Made by a program: the position numbers and the translations under genes. The notes under the pieces are model-generated. The model worked only from the letters and a program-made list of their open reading frames with translations, did not search any database and had not been told where the DNA came from. From Eledone cirrhosa (lineage: Eukaryota > Mollusca > Cephalopoda > Octopoda > Eledonidae), in contig OZ024740.1 in assembly GCA_964016885.1 (NCBI GenBank), positions 3,726,836 to 3,790,835 on the forward strand: a DNA stretch of 64,000 nt, given 5' to 3'. Shown here piece by piece: positions 21,785 through 37,909 of the stretch (its first letter is position 1; each line of letters starts with the position of its first letter).

Positions 21785-24700
21785 AACGCTGCTGGAATTA
21801 ATATATTTGGAGATTAACGCTGCTAAAATTAATATATTTGGGGATTAACACTGCTAGAATTAATATATTTTGGGATTAACACTGCTAGAATTAATATATT
21901 TTGGGGTTAACACTGCTAGAATTAATATATTTGGGGATTAACACTGCTATAATAAAAATATTTAGGGGTTAACACTGCTAGAATTGATATATTTGGGGTT
22001 GAACCCTGCTAGAATTAATATATTTGGGGATTAACACTGCTAGAGTTAATATATTTGGGGTTTAACACTGCTAGAATTAATATATTTGGTGATTAACAGT
22101 GCTAGAATTAATATATTTTGGGATTAACACTGCTAGAATTAATATATTTGGGGATTAACACTGCTAGAATTAATATATTTGGGGATTAATACTGCTAGAA
22201 TTAATATATTTTGGGATTAACACTGCTAGAATTAATATATTTGGGATTTAACACTGCTAGAATTAATATATTTGGGGATTAACACTGCTAGAATTAACAT
22301 ATTAGGGGATTAACACTGCTAGAATTAATATATTTGGGGATTAACACTGCTAGAATTAATATATTTGGGGTTTAACACTGCTAGAATTAATATATTAGGG
22401 GATTAACACTGCTAGAATTAATATATTTGGGGATTAGCACTGCTAGAATTAATATATTTGGGGTTTAACACTGCTAGAATTAATATATTTGGGGATTAAC
22501 ACTGCTAGAATTAATATATGGGGTTTAGCACTGCTAGAATTAATATATTTGGGGATTAACACTGCTAGAATTAATATATTTGGGGATTAACACTACTAGA
22601 ATTAATATATTTGGGGTTTAACACTGCTAGAATTAATATATTTGGGGTTTAACACTGCTAGAATTAATATATTTGGGGATTAACACTGCTAGAATTAATA
22701 TATTTGGGGATTAACACTGCTAGTATTAATATATTTGGGCGTTAACACTGCTAGAATTAATATATTTGGGGTTTAACACTGCTAAAATTAATATATTTGG
22801 GGATTAACACTGTTAGAATTAATATATTTAGTGTTTAACACTGCTAGAATTAATATATTTGGGGATTAACACTGCCATAATAAAAATATTTAGGGTTTAA
22901 CACTGCTAGAATTAATATATTTGGGGATTAACACTGCTAGAACTAATATATTTGGGGATTAACACTGCTAGAATTAATATATTTGGCGTTTAACGCTGCT
23001 AGAATTAATATATTTGGGGATTAACACTGACAGAATTAATATATTTGGGGATTAACACTGCTCGAATTAATATATTTGGGGATTAACACTGCTGGAATTA
23101 ATATATTTGGCGATTAACACTGCTAGAATTAATATATTTGGCGATTAACACTGCTAGAATTATATATATTTGGGGTTTAATACTGCTAGAATTAATATGT
23201 TTGGGGTTTAACACTTCTAGAATTAATATATTTGGCGATTAACACTGCTAGAATTAATATATTTGGGGAGTAACACTGCTAGAATTAATATATTTGGGGT
23301 TTAACACTGCTAGAATTAATATATTTGGTGTTAAACGCTGCTAGAATTAATATATTTGTGGATTAACACTGCTAGAATTAATATATTTGGGGATTAACAC
23401 TGCTAGAATTAATATATTTGGGGATTAACACTGCTAGAATTAATATATTTAGGGTTTAACATTGCTAGAATTAATATATTTGGGGATTAACACTGCTAGA
23501 ATTAATGTATTTGGGGATTAACACTGCTAGAATTAATATATTTGGGGATTAACACTGCTAGAATTAATATATTTGGGGTTTAACACTGCTAGAATTAATA
23601 TATTTGGGGTTTAACACTGCTAGAATTAATACATTTGGGGATTAACACTGTTAGAATTAATATATTTTGGGATTAACACTGCTAGAATTAATATAATTGG
23701 GGATTAACACTGCTAGAATTAATATATTTGGGGTTTAACACTGCTAGGATTAATACATTTTGGGTTTAACACTGCTAGAATTAACATATTTGGGGATTAA
23801 TACTGTTAGAATTAATATATTTGGGGATTAACACTGCTAGAATTAATATATTTGAGGATTAACACTGCTAGAATTAATATATTTGGGGATTAACGCTGCT
23901 AGAATTAATATATTTGGGGATTAACACTTCTCAAATTAATATATTTGGGGTAACACTGCTGGAATTAATATATTTGGAGGTTAACACTGCTAGAATTAAT
24001 ATATTTGGGGATTAACACTGCTAGAATTAATATATTTTGGGATTAACACTGCTAGAATTAATATATTTAGGGTTTAACACTACTAGAATTAATATATTTG
24101 GGGATTAACACTGCTAGAATTAATATATTTGGGGATTAACGCTGCTGGAATTAATATATTTGGAGATTAACGCTGCTAAAATTAATATATTTGGGGATTA
24201 ACACTGCTAGAATTAATATATTTTGGGATTAACACTGCTAGAATTAATATATTTTGGGTTTAACACTGCTAGAATTAACATATTTGGGGATTAACACTGC
24301 TATAATTAAAATATTTAGGGGTTAACACTGCTAGAATTGATATATTTGGGGTTGAACCCTGCTAGAATTAATATATTTGGGGATTAACACTGCTAGAATT
24401 AATATATTTGGGGATTAATACTGCTAGAATTAATATATTTTGGGATTAACAGTGCTAGAATTAATATATTTGGGATTTAACACTGCTAGAATTAATATAT
24501 TTGGGGATTAACACTGCTAGAATTAACATATTAGGGGATTAACACTGCTAGAATTAATATATTTGGGGATTAACACTGCTAAAATTAATATATTTGGTGT
24601 GTAACACTGCTAAAATTAATATATTTGGGGATTAACACTGGTAGAATTAATATATTTGGGGTTTAACATTGCTAGAATTAATATATTTGGGGTTTAACAC

Positions 24701-27700
24701 TGCTAGAATTAATATATTTGGGGTTTAACACTGCTAGAATTAATATATTAGGGGATTAACATGGCTAGAATTAATATATTTGGGAATTAACACTGCTAGA
24801 ATTAATATATTTGGGGTTTAACACTGCTAGAATTAATATATTTGGGGATTAACACTGCTAGAATTAACATATTAGGGGATTAACACTGCTAGAATTAATA
24901 TATTTGGGGATTAACACTGCTAGAATTAATATATTTGGGGTTTAACACTGCTAGAATTAATATATTAGGGGATTAACACTGCTAGAATTAATATATTTGG
25001 GGATTAGCACTGCTAGAATTAATATATTTGGGGTTTAACACTGCTAGAATTAATATATTTGGGGATTAACACTGCTAGAATTAATATATGGGGTTTAGCA
25101 CTGCTAGAATTAATATATTTGGGGATTAACACTGCTAGAATTAATATATTTGGGGATTAACACTACTAGAATTAATATATTTGGGGTTTAACACTGCTAG
25201 AATTAATATATTTGGGGTTTAACACTGCTAGAATTAATATATTTGGGGATTAACACTGCTAGAATTAATATATTTGGGGATTAACACTGCTAGTATTAAT
25301 ATATTTGGGCGTTAACACTGCTAGAATTAATATATTTGGGGTTTAACACTGCTAAAATTAATATATTTGGGGATTAACACTGTTAGAATTAATATATTTA
25401 GTGTTTAACACTGCTAGAATTAATATATTTGGGGATTAACACTGCCATAATAAAAATATTTAGGGTTTAACACTGCTAGAATTAATATATTTGGGGATTA
25501 ACACTGCTAGAACTAATATATTTGGGGATTAACACTGCTAGAATTAATATATTTGGCGTTTAACGCTGCTAGAATTAATATATTTGGGGATTAACACTGA
25601 CAGAATTAATATATTTGGGGATTAACACTGCTCGAATTAATATATTTGGGGATTAACACTGCTGGAATTAATATATTTGGCGATTAACACTGCTAGAATT
25701 ATATATATTTGGGGTTTAATACTGCTAGAATTAATATGTTTGGGGTTTAACACTTCTAGAATTAATATATTTGGCGATTAACACTGCTAGAATTAATATA
25801 TTTGGGGAGTAACACTGCTAGAATTAATATATTTGGGGTTTAACACTGCTAGAATTAATATATTTGGTGTTAAACGCTGCTAGAATTAATATATTTGTGG
25901 ATTAACACTGCTAGAATTAATATATTTGGGGATTAACACTGCTAGAATTAATATATTTGGGGATTAACACTGCTAGAATTAATATATTTAGGGTTTAACA
26001 TTGCTAGAATTAATATATTTGGGGATTAACACTGCTAGAATTAATGTATTTGGGGATTAACACTGCTAGAATTAATATATTTGGGGATTAACACTGCTAG
26101 AATTAATATATTTGGGGTTTAACACTGCTAGAATTAATATATTTGGGGTTTAACACTGCTAGAATTAATACATTTGGGGATTAACACTGTTAGAATTAAT
26201 ATATTTTGGGATTAACACTGCTAGAATTAATATAATTGGGGATTAACACTGCTAGAATTAATATATTTGGGGTTTAACACTGCTAGGATTAATATATTTT
26301 GGGTTTAACACTGCTAGAATTAACATATTTGGGGATTAATACTGTTAGAATTAATATATTTGGGGATTAACACTGCTAGAATTAATATATTTGAGGATTA
26401 ACACTGCTAGAATTAATATATTTGGGGATTAACGCTGCTAGAATTAATATATTTGGGGATTAACACTTCTCAAATTAATATATTTGGGGTAACACTGCTG
26501 GAATTAATATATTTGGAGGTTAACACTGCTAGAATTAATATATTTGGGGATTAACACTGCTAGAATTAATATATTTTGGGATTAACACTGCTAGAATTAA
26601 TATATTTAGGGTTTAACACTACTAGAATTAATATATTTGGGGATTAACACTGCTAGAATTAATATATTTGCGGATTAACGCTGCTGGAATTAATATATTT
26701 GGAGATTAACGCTGCTAAAATTAATATATTTGGGGATTAACACTGCTAGAATTAATATATTTTGGGATTAACACTGCTAGAATTAATATATTTTGGGTTT
26801 AACACTGCTAGAATTAACATATTTGGGGATTAACACTGCTATAATTAAAATATTTAGGGGTTAACACTGCTAGAATTGATATATTTGGGGTTGAACCCTG
26901 CTAGAATTAATATATTTGGTGATTAACACTGCTAGAATTAATATATTTGGGGATTAATACTGCTAGAATTAATATATTTTGGGATTAACACTGCTAGAAT
27001 TAATATATTTGGGATTTAACACTGCTATAATTAATATATTTGGGGATTAACACTGCTAGAATTAACATATTAGGGGATTAACACTGCTAGAATGAATATA
27101 TTTGGGGATTAACACTGCTAAAATTAATATATTTGGTGTGTAACACTGCTAGAATTAATATATTTGGGGATTAACACTGGTAGAATTAATATATTTGGGG
27201 TTTAACACTGCTAGAATTAATATATTTGGGGTTTAACACTGCTAGAATTAATATATTAGGGGATTAACATGGCTAGAATTAATATATTTGGGAATTAACA
27301 CTGCTAGAATTAATATATTTGGGGTTTAACACTGCTAGAATTAATATATTTGGGGATTAAAACTGCTAGAATTAATATATGGGGTTTAGCCCTGCTAGAA
27401 TTAATATATTTGGGGATTAACACTGCTAGAATTAATATATTTGGGGTTTAACACTGCTAGAATTAATATATTTGGGGTTTAACACTGCTAGAATTAATAT
27501 ATTTGGGGATTAACACTACTAGAATTAATATATTTGGGGATTAACACTGCTAGTATTAATATATTTGTGGTTTAACACTGCTAGAATTAATATATTTGGG
27601 GATTAACACTGTTAGAATTAATATATTTAGTGTTTAACACTGCTAGAATTAATATATTTGGAGATTAACACTGCCATAATAAAAATATTTAGGGTTTAAC

Positions 27701-29900
27701 ACTGCTAGAATTAATATATTTGGGGATTAACACTGCTAGAATTAATATATTTGGGGTTTAACACTGCTAGAATTAATATATTTGGGGTTTAACACTGCTA
27801 GAATTAATATATTTGGGGATTAACACTGCCATAATAAAAATATTTAGTGTTTAACACTGCTAGAATTAATATATTTGGGGATTAACACTGCCATAATAAA
27901 AATATTTAGGGTTTAACACTGCTAGAATTAATATATTTGGGGATTAACACTGCTAGAACTAATATATTTGGGGATTAAAACTGCTAGAATTAATATATTT
28001 GGCGTTTAACGCTGCTAGAATTAATATATTTGGGGATTAACACTGACAGAATTAATATATTTGGGGATTAACACTGCTCGAATTAATATATTTGGGGATT
28101 AACACTGCTGGAATTAATATATTTGGCGATTAACACTGCTAGAATTAATATATTTGGCGATTAACACTGCTAGAATTATATATATTTGGGGTTTAATACT
28201 GCTAGAATTAATATGTTTGGGGTTTAACACTTCTAGAATTAATATATTTGGCGATTAACACTGCTAGAATTAATATATTTGGGGAGTAACACTGCTAGAA
28301 TTATATATATTTGGGGTTTAATACTGCTAGAATTAATATATTTGGGGTTTATCACTGCTAGAATTAATATATTTGTGGATTAACACTGCTAGAATTGATA
28401 TATTTGGGGATTAACACTGCTAGAATTAATATATTTGGGGATTAACACTGCTAGAATTAATATATTTAGGGTTTAACATTGCTAGAATTAATATATTTGG
28501 GGATTAACACTGCTAGAATTAATGTATTTGGGGATTAACACTGCTAGAATTAATATATTTGGGGATTAACACTGCTAGAATTAATATATTTGGGGTTTAA
28601 CACTGCTAGAATTAATATATTTGGGGTTTAACACTGCTAGAATTAATACATTTGGGGATTAACACTGTTAGAATTAATATATTTTGGGATTAACGCTGCT
28701 AGAATTAATATAATTGGGGATTAACACTGCTAGAATTAATATATTTGGGGTTTAACACTGCTAGAATTAACATATTTGGGGATTAATACTGTTAGAATTA
28801 ATATATTTGGGGATTAACACTGCTAGAATTAATATATTTGAGGATTAACACTGCTAGAATTAATATATTTGGGGATTAACGCTGCTAGAATTAATATATT
28901 TGGGGATTAACACTTCTCAAATTAATATATTTGGGGTAACACTGCTGGAATTAATATATTTGGAGGTTAACACTGCTAGAATTAATATATTTGGGGATTA
29001 ACACTGCTAGAATTAATATATTTTGGGATTAACACTGCTAGAATTAATATATTTAGGGTTTAACACTACTAGAATTAATATATTTGGGGATTAACACTGC
29101 TAGAATTAATATATTTGGGGATTAACGCTGCTGGAATTAATATATTTGGAGATTAACGCTGCTAAAATTAATATATTTGGGGATTAACACTGCTAGAATT
29201 AATATATTTTGGGATTAACACTGCTAGAATTAATATATTTTGGGTTTAACACTGCTAGAATTAACATATTTGGGGATTAACACTGCTATAATTAAAATAT
29301 TTAGGGGTTAACACTGCTAGAATTGATATATTTGGGGTTGAACCCTGCTAGAATTAATATATTTGGGGATTAACACTGCTAGAATTAATATATTTGGGGA
29401 TTAATACTGCTAGAATTAATATATTTTGGGATTAACACTGCTAGAATTAACATATTTGGGATTTAACACTGCTAGAATTAATATATTTGGGGATTAACAC
29501 TGCTAGAAGTAACATATTAGGGGATTAACACTGCTAGAATTAATATATTTGGGGATTAACACTGCTAAAATTAATATATTTGGTGTGTAACACTGCTAGA
29601 ATTAATATATTTGGGGATTAACACTGGTAGAATTAATATATTTGGGGTTTAACATTGCTAGAATTAATATATTTGGGGTTTAACACTGCTAGAATTAATA
29701 TATTTGGGGTTTAACACTGCTAGAATTAATATATTAGGGGATTAACATGGCTAGAATTAATATATTTGGGGATTAACACTGCTAGAATTAATATATTTGG
29801 GGTTTAACACTGCTAGAATTAATATATTTGGGGATTAAAACTGCTAGAATTAATATATGGGGTTTAGCACTGCTAGAATTAATATATTTGGGGATTAACA
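21785..29900. repeat. Series of 2.35-2.57 kb higher-order copies in the 31-bp array
   Basis: The paired variant AACGCTGCTGGAATT plus GGAGATTAACGCTGC occurs at 21,785, 24,138, 26,677 and 29,124, steps of 2,353, 2,539 and 2,447 bp, with a more distant copy at 40,795. Other markers keep the same order in each copy: ACTTCTCAAATT at 23,921, 26,460 and 28,907, and the short AATATATGGGGTTTAGC unit at about 22,511 and 25,081 (offset 2,570). The change from 2,570 to 2,539 within one comparison is the loss of one 31-bp unit near 25,690, seen where two GGCGATT units become one. Confidence 0.85.
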
Positions 29901-30149
29901 CTGCTAGAATTAATATATTTGGGGTTTAACACTGCTAGAATTAATATATTTGGGGTTTAACACTGCTAGAATTAATATATTTGGGGATTAACACTACTAG
30001 AATTAATATATTTGGGGATTAACACTGCTAGTATTAATATATTTGTGGTTTAACACTGCTAGAATTAATATATTTGGGGATTAACACTGTTAGAATTAAT
30101 ATATTTAGTGTTTAACACTGCTAGAATTAATATATTTGGGGATTAACAC

Positions 30150-33100
30150 TGCTAGAATTAATATATTTTGGGTTTAAGATTGCTAGAATTAATATATTTG
30201 GGGTTTAACACTGCTAGAATTAATATATTTGGGGTTTAACACTGCTAGAATTAATATATTTGGGGTTTAACACTGCTAGAATTAATATATTTGGGGATTA
30301 ACACTGCTAGAATTAATATATTTGGGGATTAACACTGCTAGTATTAATATATTTGGGGTTTAACACTGCTAGAATTAATATATTTGGGGTTTAACACTGC
30401 TAGAATTAATATATTTGGGGATTAACACTGTTAGAATTAATATATTTAGTGTTTAACACTGCTAGAATTAATATATTTGGGGATTAACACTGCCATAATA
30501 AAAATATTTAGGGTTTAACACTGCTAGAATTAATATATTTAGGGTTTAACATTGCTAGAATTAATATATTTGGGGATTAACACTGCTAGAATTAATGTAT
30601 TTGGGGATTAACACTGCTAGAATTAATATATTTGGGGATTAACACTGCTAAAATTAATATATTTGGGGTTTAACACTGCTAGAATTAATATATTTTGGGA
30701 TTAACACTGCTAGAATTAACATATTTGGGATTTAACACTGCTAGAATTAATATATTTGGGGATTAACACTGCTAGAAGTAACATATTAGGGGATTAACAC
30801 TGCTAGAATTAATATATTTGGGGATTAACACTGCTAAAATTAATATATTTGGTGTGTAACACTGCTAGAATTAATATATTTGGGGATTAACACTGGTAGA
30901 ATTAATATATTTGGGGTTTAACATTGCTAGAATTAATATATTTGGGGTTTAACACTGCTAGAATTAATATATTTGGGGTTTAACACTGCTAGAATTAATA
31001 TATTTGGGGATTAACACTTCTCAAATTAATATATTTGGGGTAACACTGCTAGAATTAATGTATTTGGGGATTAACACTGCTAGAATTAATATATTTGGGG
31101 ATTAACACTGCTAGAATTAATATATTTGGGGATTAATACTGCTAGAATTAATATATTTTGGGATTAACACTGCTAGAATTAACATATTTGGGATTTAACA
31201 CTGCTAGAATTAATATATTTGGGGATTAACACTGCTAGAAGTAACATATTAGGGGATTAACACTGCTAGAATTAATATATTTGGGGATTAACACTGCTAA
31301 AATTAATATATTTGGTGTGTAACACTGCTAGAATTAATATATTTGGGGATTAACACTGGTAGAATTAATATATTTGGGGTTTAACATTGCTAGAATTAAT
31401 ATATTTGGGGTTTAACACTGCTAGAATTAATATATTTGGGGTTTAACACTGCTAGAATTAATATATTTGGGGTTTAACACTGCTAGAATTAACATATTTG
31501 GGGATTAACACTGCTATAATTAAAATATTTAGGGGTTAACACTGCTAGAATTGATATATTTGGGGTTGAACCCTGCTAGAATTAATATATTTGGGGATTA
31601 ACACTGCTAGAATTAATATATTTGGGGATTAATACTGCTAGAATTAATATATTTTGGGATTAACACTGCTAGAATTAACATATTTGGGATTTAACACTGC
31701 TAGAATTAATATATTTGGGGATTAACACTGCTAGAAGTAACATATTAGGGGATTAACACTGCTAGAATTAATATATTTGGGGATTAACACTGCTAAAATT
31801 AATATATTTGGTGTGTAACACTGCTAGAATTAATATATTTGGGGATTAACACTGGTAGAATTAATATATTTGGGGTTTAACATTGCTAGAATTAATATAT
31901 TTGGGGTTTAACACTGCTAGAATTAATATATTTGGGGTTTAACACTGCTAGAATTAATATATTAGGGGATTAACATGGCTAGAATTAATATATTTGGGGA
32001 TTAACACTGCTAGAATTAATATATTTGGGGTTTAACACTGCTAGAATTAATATATTTGGGGATTAAAACTGCTAGAATTAATATATGGGGTTTAGCACTG
32101 CTAGAATTAATATATTTGGGGATTAACACTGCTAGAATTAATATATTTGGGGTTTAACACTGCTAGAATTAATATATTTGGGGTTTAACACTGCTAGAAT
32201 TAATATATTTGGGGATTAACACTACTAGAATTAATATATTTGGGGATTAACACTGCTAGTATTAATATATTTGTGGTTTAACACTGCTAGAATTAATATA
32301 TTTGGGGATTAACACTGTTAGAATTAATATATTTAGTGTTTAACACTGCTAGAATTAATATATTTGGAGATTAACACTGCCATAATAAAAATATTTAGGG
32401 TTTAACACTGCTAGAATTAATATATTTGGGGATTAACACTGCTAGAATTAATATATTTGGGGTTTAACACTGCTAGAATTAATATATTTGGGGTTTAACA
32501 CTGCTAGAATTAATATATTTGGGGATTAACACTGCTAGAATTAATATATTTGGGGATTAACACTGCTAGAATTAATATATTTGGGGATTAATACTGCTAG
32601 AATTAATATATTTGGGGATTAACACTGCTAGAATTAATATATTTGGGATTTAGCATTGCTAGAATTAATATATTTGTGGATTAACACTGCTAGAATTAAC
32701 ATATTAGGGGATTAACACTGCTAGAATTAATATATTTGGGGATTAACACTGCTAGAATTAATATATTTGGTGTGTAACACTCCTAGAATTAATATATTTG
32801 GGGATTAACACTGCTAGAATTAATATATTTTGGGTTTAAGATTGCTAGAATTAATATATTTGGGGTTTAACACTGCTAGAATTAATATATTTGGGGTTTA
32901 ACACTGCTAGAATTAATATATTTGGGGTTTAACACTGCTAGAATTAATATATTTGGGGATTAACACTGCTAGAATTAATATATTTTGGGTTTAAGATTGC
33001 TAGTATTAATATATTTGGGGTTTAACACTGCTAGAATTAATATATTTGGGGTTTAACACTGCTAGAATTAATATATTTGGGGTTTAACACTGCTAGAATT

Positions 33101-36100
33101 AATATATTTTGGGATTAACACTGCTAGAATTAACATATTTGGGATTTAACACTGCTAGAATTAATATATTTGGGGATTAACACTGTTAGAATTAATATAT
33201 TTAGTGTTTAACACTGCTAGAATTAATATATTTGGAGATTAACACTGCCATAATAAAAATATTTAGGGTTTAACACTGCTAGAATTAATATATTTGGGGA
33301 TTAACACTGCTAGAATTAATATATTTGGGGTTTAACACTGCTAGAATTAATATATTTGGGGTTTAACACTGCTAGAATTAATATATTTGGGGATTAACAC
33401 TGCTAGAATTAATATATTTGGGGTTTAACACTGCTAGAATTAATATATTTGGGGTTTAACACTGCTAGAATTAATATATTTGGGGATTAACACTGCTAGA
33501 ATTAATATATTTGGCGTTTAACGCTGCTAGAATTAATATATTTGGGGATTAACGTTGCTAGAATTAATATATTTGGGGATTAACTCTGCTAGAATTAATA
33601 TATTTGGGGATTAACTCTGCTAGAATTAATATATTTGGGGATTAACACTGCCATAATAAAAATATTTAGGGTTTAACACTGCTAGAATTAATATATTTGG
33701 GGATTAACACTACTAGAAATAATACATTTGGGGATTAACACTGTTAGAATTAATATATTTTGGGATTAACACTGCTAGAATTAATATATTTGGGGATTAA
33801 CACTGCTAGAATTAATATATTTTGGGTTTAACACTGCTAGATTTAATATATTTGAGGATTAACACTGCTAGAATTAATATATTTTGGGATTAACACTGCT
33901 AGAATTAATATATTTGGGGTTTAACACTGCTAGAATTAATATATTTTGGGTTTAACACTGCTAGAATTGATATATTTTGGCTTTAACACTGCTAGAATTA
34001 ACATATTTAGGGTTTAACACTGCTAGAATTAATATATTTGGGGATTAATACTGCTAGAATTAATATATTTGGGGATTAACACTGCTAGAATTAATATATT
34101 TGGGATTTAGCATTGCTAGAATTAATATATTTGTGGATTAACACTGCTAGAATTAACATATTAGGGGATTAACACTGCTAGAATTAATATATTTGGGGAT
34201 TAACACTGCTAGAATTAATATATTTGGTGTGTAACACTCCTAGAATTAATATATTTGGGGATTAACACTGCTAGAATTAATATATTTTGGGTTTAAGATT
34301 GCTAGAATTAATATATTTGGGGTTTAACACTGCTAGAATTAATATATTTGGGGTTTAACACTGCTAGAATTAATATATTTGGGGTTTAACACTGCTAGAA
34401 TTAATATATTTGGGGATTAACACTGCTAGAATTAATATATTTTGGGTTTAAGATTGCTAGAATTAATATATTTGGGGTTTAACACTGCTAGAATTAATAT
34501 ATTTGGGGTTTAACACTGCTAGAATTAATATATTTGGGGTTTAACACTGCTAGAATTAATATATTTGGGGATTAACACTGCTAGAATTAATATATTTGGG
34601 GATTAACACTGCTAGTATTAATATATTTGGGGTTTAACACTGCTAGAATTAATATATTTGGGGTTTAACACTGCTAGAATTAATATATTTGGGGATTAAC
34701 ACTGTTAGAATTAATATATTTAGTGTTTAACACTGCTAGAATTAATATATTTGGGGATTAACACTGCCATAATAAAAATATTTAGGGTTTAACACTGCTA
34801 GAATTAATATATTTAGGGTTTAACATTGCTAGAATTAATATATTTGGGGATTAACACTGCTAGAATTAATGTATTTGGGGATTAACACTGCTAGAATTAA
34901 TATATTTGGGGATTAACACTGCTAAAATTAATATATTTGGGGTTTAACACTGCTAGAATTAATATATTTTGGGATTAACACTGCTAGAATTAACATATTT
35001 GGGATTTAACACTGCTAGAATTAATATATTTGGGGATTAACACTGCTAGAAGTAACATATTAGGGGATTAACACTGCTAGAATTAATATATTTGGGGATT
35101 AACACTGCTAAAATTAATATATTTGGTGTGTAACACTGCTAGAATTAATATATTTGGGGATTAACACTGGTAGAATTAATATATTTGGGGTTTAACATTG
35201 CTAGAATTAATATATTTGGGGTTTAACACTGCTAGAATTAATATATTTGGGGTTTAACACTGCTAGAATTAATATATTTGGGGATTAACACTTCTCAAAT
35301 TAATATATTTGGGGTAACACTGCTAGAATTAATGTATTTGGGGATTAACACTGCTAGAATTAATATATTTGGGGATTAACACTGCTAGAATTAATATATT
35401 TGGGGATTAATACTGCTAGAATTAATATATTTTGGGATTAACACTGCTAGAATTAACATATTTGGGATTTAACACTGCTAGAATTAATATATTTGGGGAT
35501 TAACACTGCTAGAAGTAACATATTAGGGGATTAACACTGCTAGAATTAATATATTTGGGGATTAACACTGCTAAAATTAATATATTTGGTGTGTAACACT
35601 GCTAGAATTAATATATTTGGGGATTAACACTGGTAGAATTAATATATTTGGGGTTTAACATTGCTAGAATTAATATATTTGGGGTTTAACACTGCTAGAA
35701 TTAATATATTTGGGGTTTAACACTGCTAGAATTAATATATTAGGGGATTAACATGGCTAGAATTAATATATTTGGGGATTAACACTGCTAGAATTAATAT
35801 ATTTGGGGTTTAACACTGCTAGAATTAATATATTTGGGGATTAAAACTGCTAGAATTAATATATGGGGTTTAGCACTGCTAGAATTAATATATTTGGGGA
35901 TTAACACTGCTAGAATTAATATATTTGGGGTTTAACACTGCTAGAATTAATATATTTGGGGTTTAACACTGCTAGAATTAATATATTTGGGGATTAACAC
36001 TACTAGAATTAATATATTTGGGGATTAACACTGCTAGTATTAATATATTTGTGGTTTAACACTGCTAGAATTAATATATTTGGGGATTAACACTGTTAGA

Positions 36101-37800
36101 ATTAATATATTTAGTGTTTAACACTGCTAGAATTAATATATTTGGAGATTAACACTGCCATAATAAAAATATTTAGGGTTTAACACTGCTAGAATTAATA
36201 TATTTGGGGATTAACACTGCTAGAATTAATATATTTGGGGATTAATACTGCTAGAATTAATATATTTTGGGATTAACACTGCTAGAATTAACATATTTGG
36301 GATTTAACACTGCTAGAATTAATATATTTGGGGATTAACACTGCTAGAAGTAACATATTAGGGGATTAACACTGCTAGAATTAATATATTTGGGGATTAA
36401 CACTGCTAAAATTAATATATTTGGTGTGTAACACTGCTAGAATTAATATATTTGGGGATTAACACTGGTAGAATTAATATATTTGGGGTTTAACATTGCT
36501 AGAATTAATATATTTGGGGTTTAACACTGCTAGAATTAATATATTTGGGGTTTAACACTGCTAGAATTAATATATTAGGGGATTAACATGGCTAGAATTA
36601 ATATATTTGGGGATTAACACTGCTAGAATTAATATATTTGGGGTTTAACACTGCTAGAATTAATATATTTGGGGATTAAAACTGCTAGAATTAATATATG
36701 GGGTTTAGCACTGCTAGAATTAATATATTTGGGGATTAACACTGCTAGAATTAATATATTTGGGGTTTAACACTGCTAGAATTAATATATTTGGGGTTTA
36801 ACACTGCTAGAATTAACATATTTGGGGATTAACACTGCTATAATTAAAATATTTAGGGGTTAACACTGCTAGAATTGATATATTTGGGGTTGAACCCTGC
36901 TAGAATTAATATATTTGGGGATTAACACTGCTAGAATTAATATATTTGGGGATTAATACTGCTAGAATTAATATATTTTGGGATTAACACTGCTAGAATT
37001 AACATATTTGGGATTTAACACTGCTAGAATTAATATATTTGGGGATTAACACTGCTAGAAGTAACATATTAGGGGATTAACACTGCTAGAATTAATATAT
37101 TTGGGGATTAACACTGCTAAAATTAATATATTTGGTGTGTAACACTGCTAGAATTAATATATTTGGGGATTAACACTGGTAGAATTAATATATTTGGGGT
37201 TTAACATTGCTAGAATTAATATATTTGGGGTTTAACACTGCTAGAATTAATATATTTGGGGTTTAACACTGCTAGAATTAATATATTAGGGGATTAACAT
37301 GGCTAGAATTAATATATTTGGGGATTAACACTGCTAGAATTAATATATTTGGGGTTTAACACTGCTAGAATTAATATATTTGGGGATTAAAACTGCTAGA
37401 ATTAATATATGGGGTTTAGCACTGCTAGAATTAATATATTTGGGGATTAACACTGCTAGAATTAATATATTTGGGGTTTAACACTGCTAGAATTAATATA
37501 TTTGGGGTTTAACACTGCTAGAATTAATATATTTGGGGATTAACACTACTAGAATTAATATATTTGGGGATTAACACTGCTAGTATTAATATATTTGTGG
37601 TTTAACACTGCTAGAATTAATATATTTGGGGATTAACACTGTTAGAATTAATATATTTAGTGTTTAACACTGCTAGAATTAATATATTTGGAGATTAACA
37701 CTGCCATAATAAAAATATTTAGGGTTTAACACTGCTAGAATTAATATATTTGGGGATTAACACTGCTAGAATTAATATATTTGGGGTTTAACACTGCTAG
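30150..37800. repeat. 4,274-bp offset duplication in the 31-bp array
   Basis: TTAAGATTGC variants at 30,174 and 34,448 and ACTTCTCAAATT at 31,011 and 35,285 are both 4,274 bp apart, and the unit order between them matches. Inside the region, shorter blocks ending in the TTAACATGGCTAG and AATATATGGGG units recur many times (near 31,971, 35,750, 36,588 and 37,299). A further 1,457-bp offset (47 units) links 32,836 with 34,293. The region is a mosaic of partly overlapping copies rather than one clean tandem repeat, so its outer limits are approximate. Confidence 0.72.
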
Positions 37801-37909
37801 AATTAATATATTTGGGGTTTAACACTGCTAGAATTAATATATTTGGGGATTAACACTGCTAGAATTAATATATTTGGGGATTAACTATGCTAGAATTAAT
37901 ATATTTGGC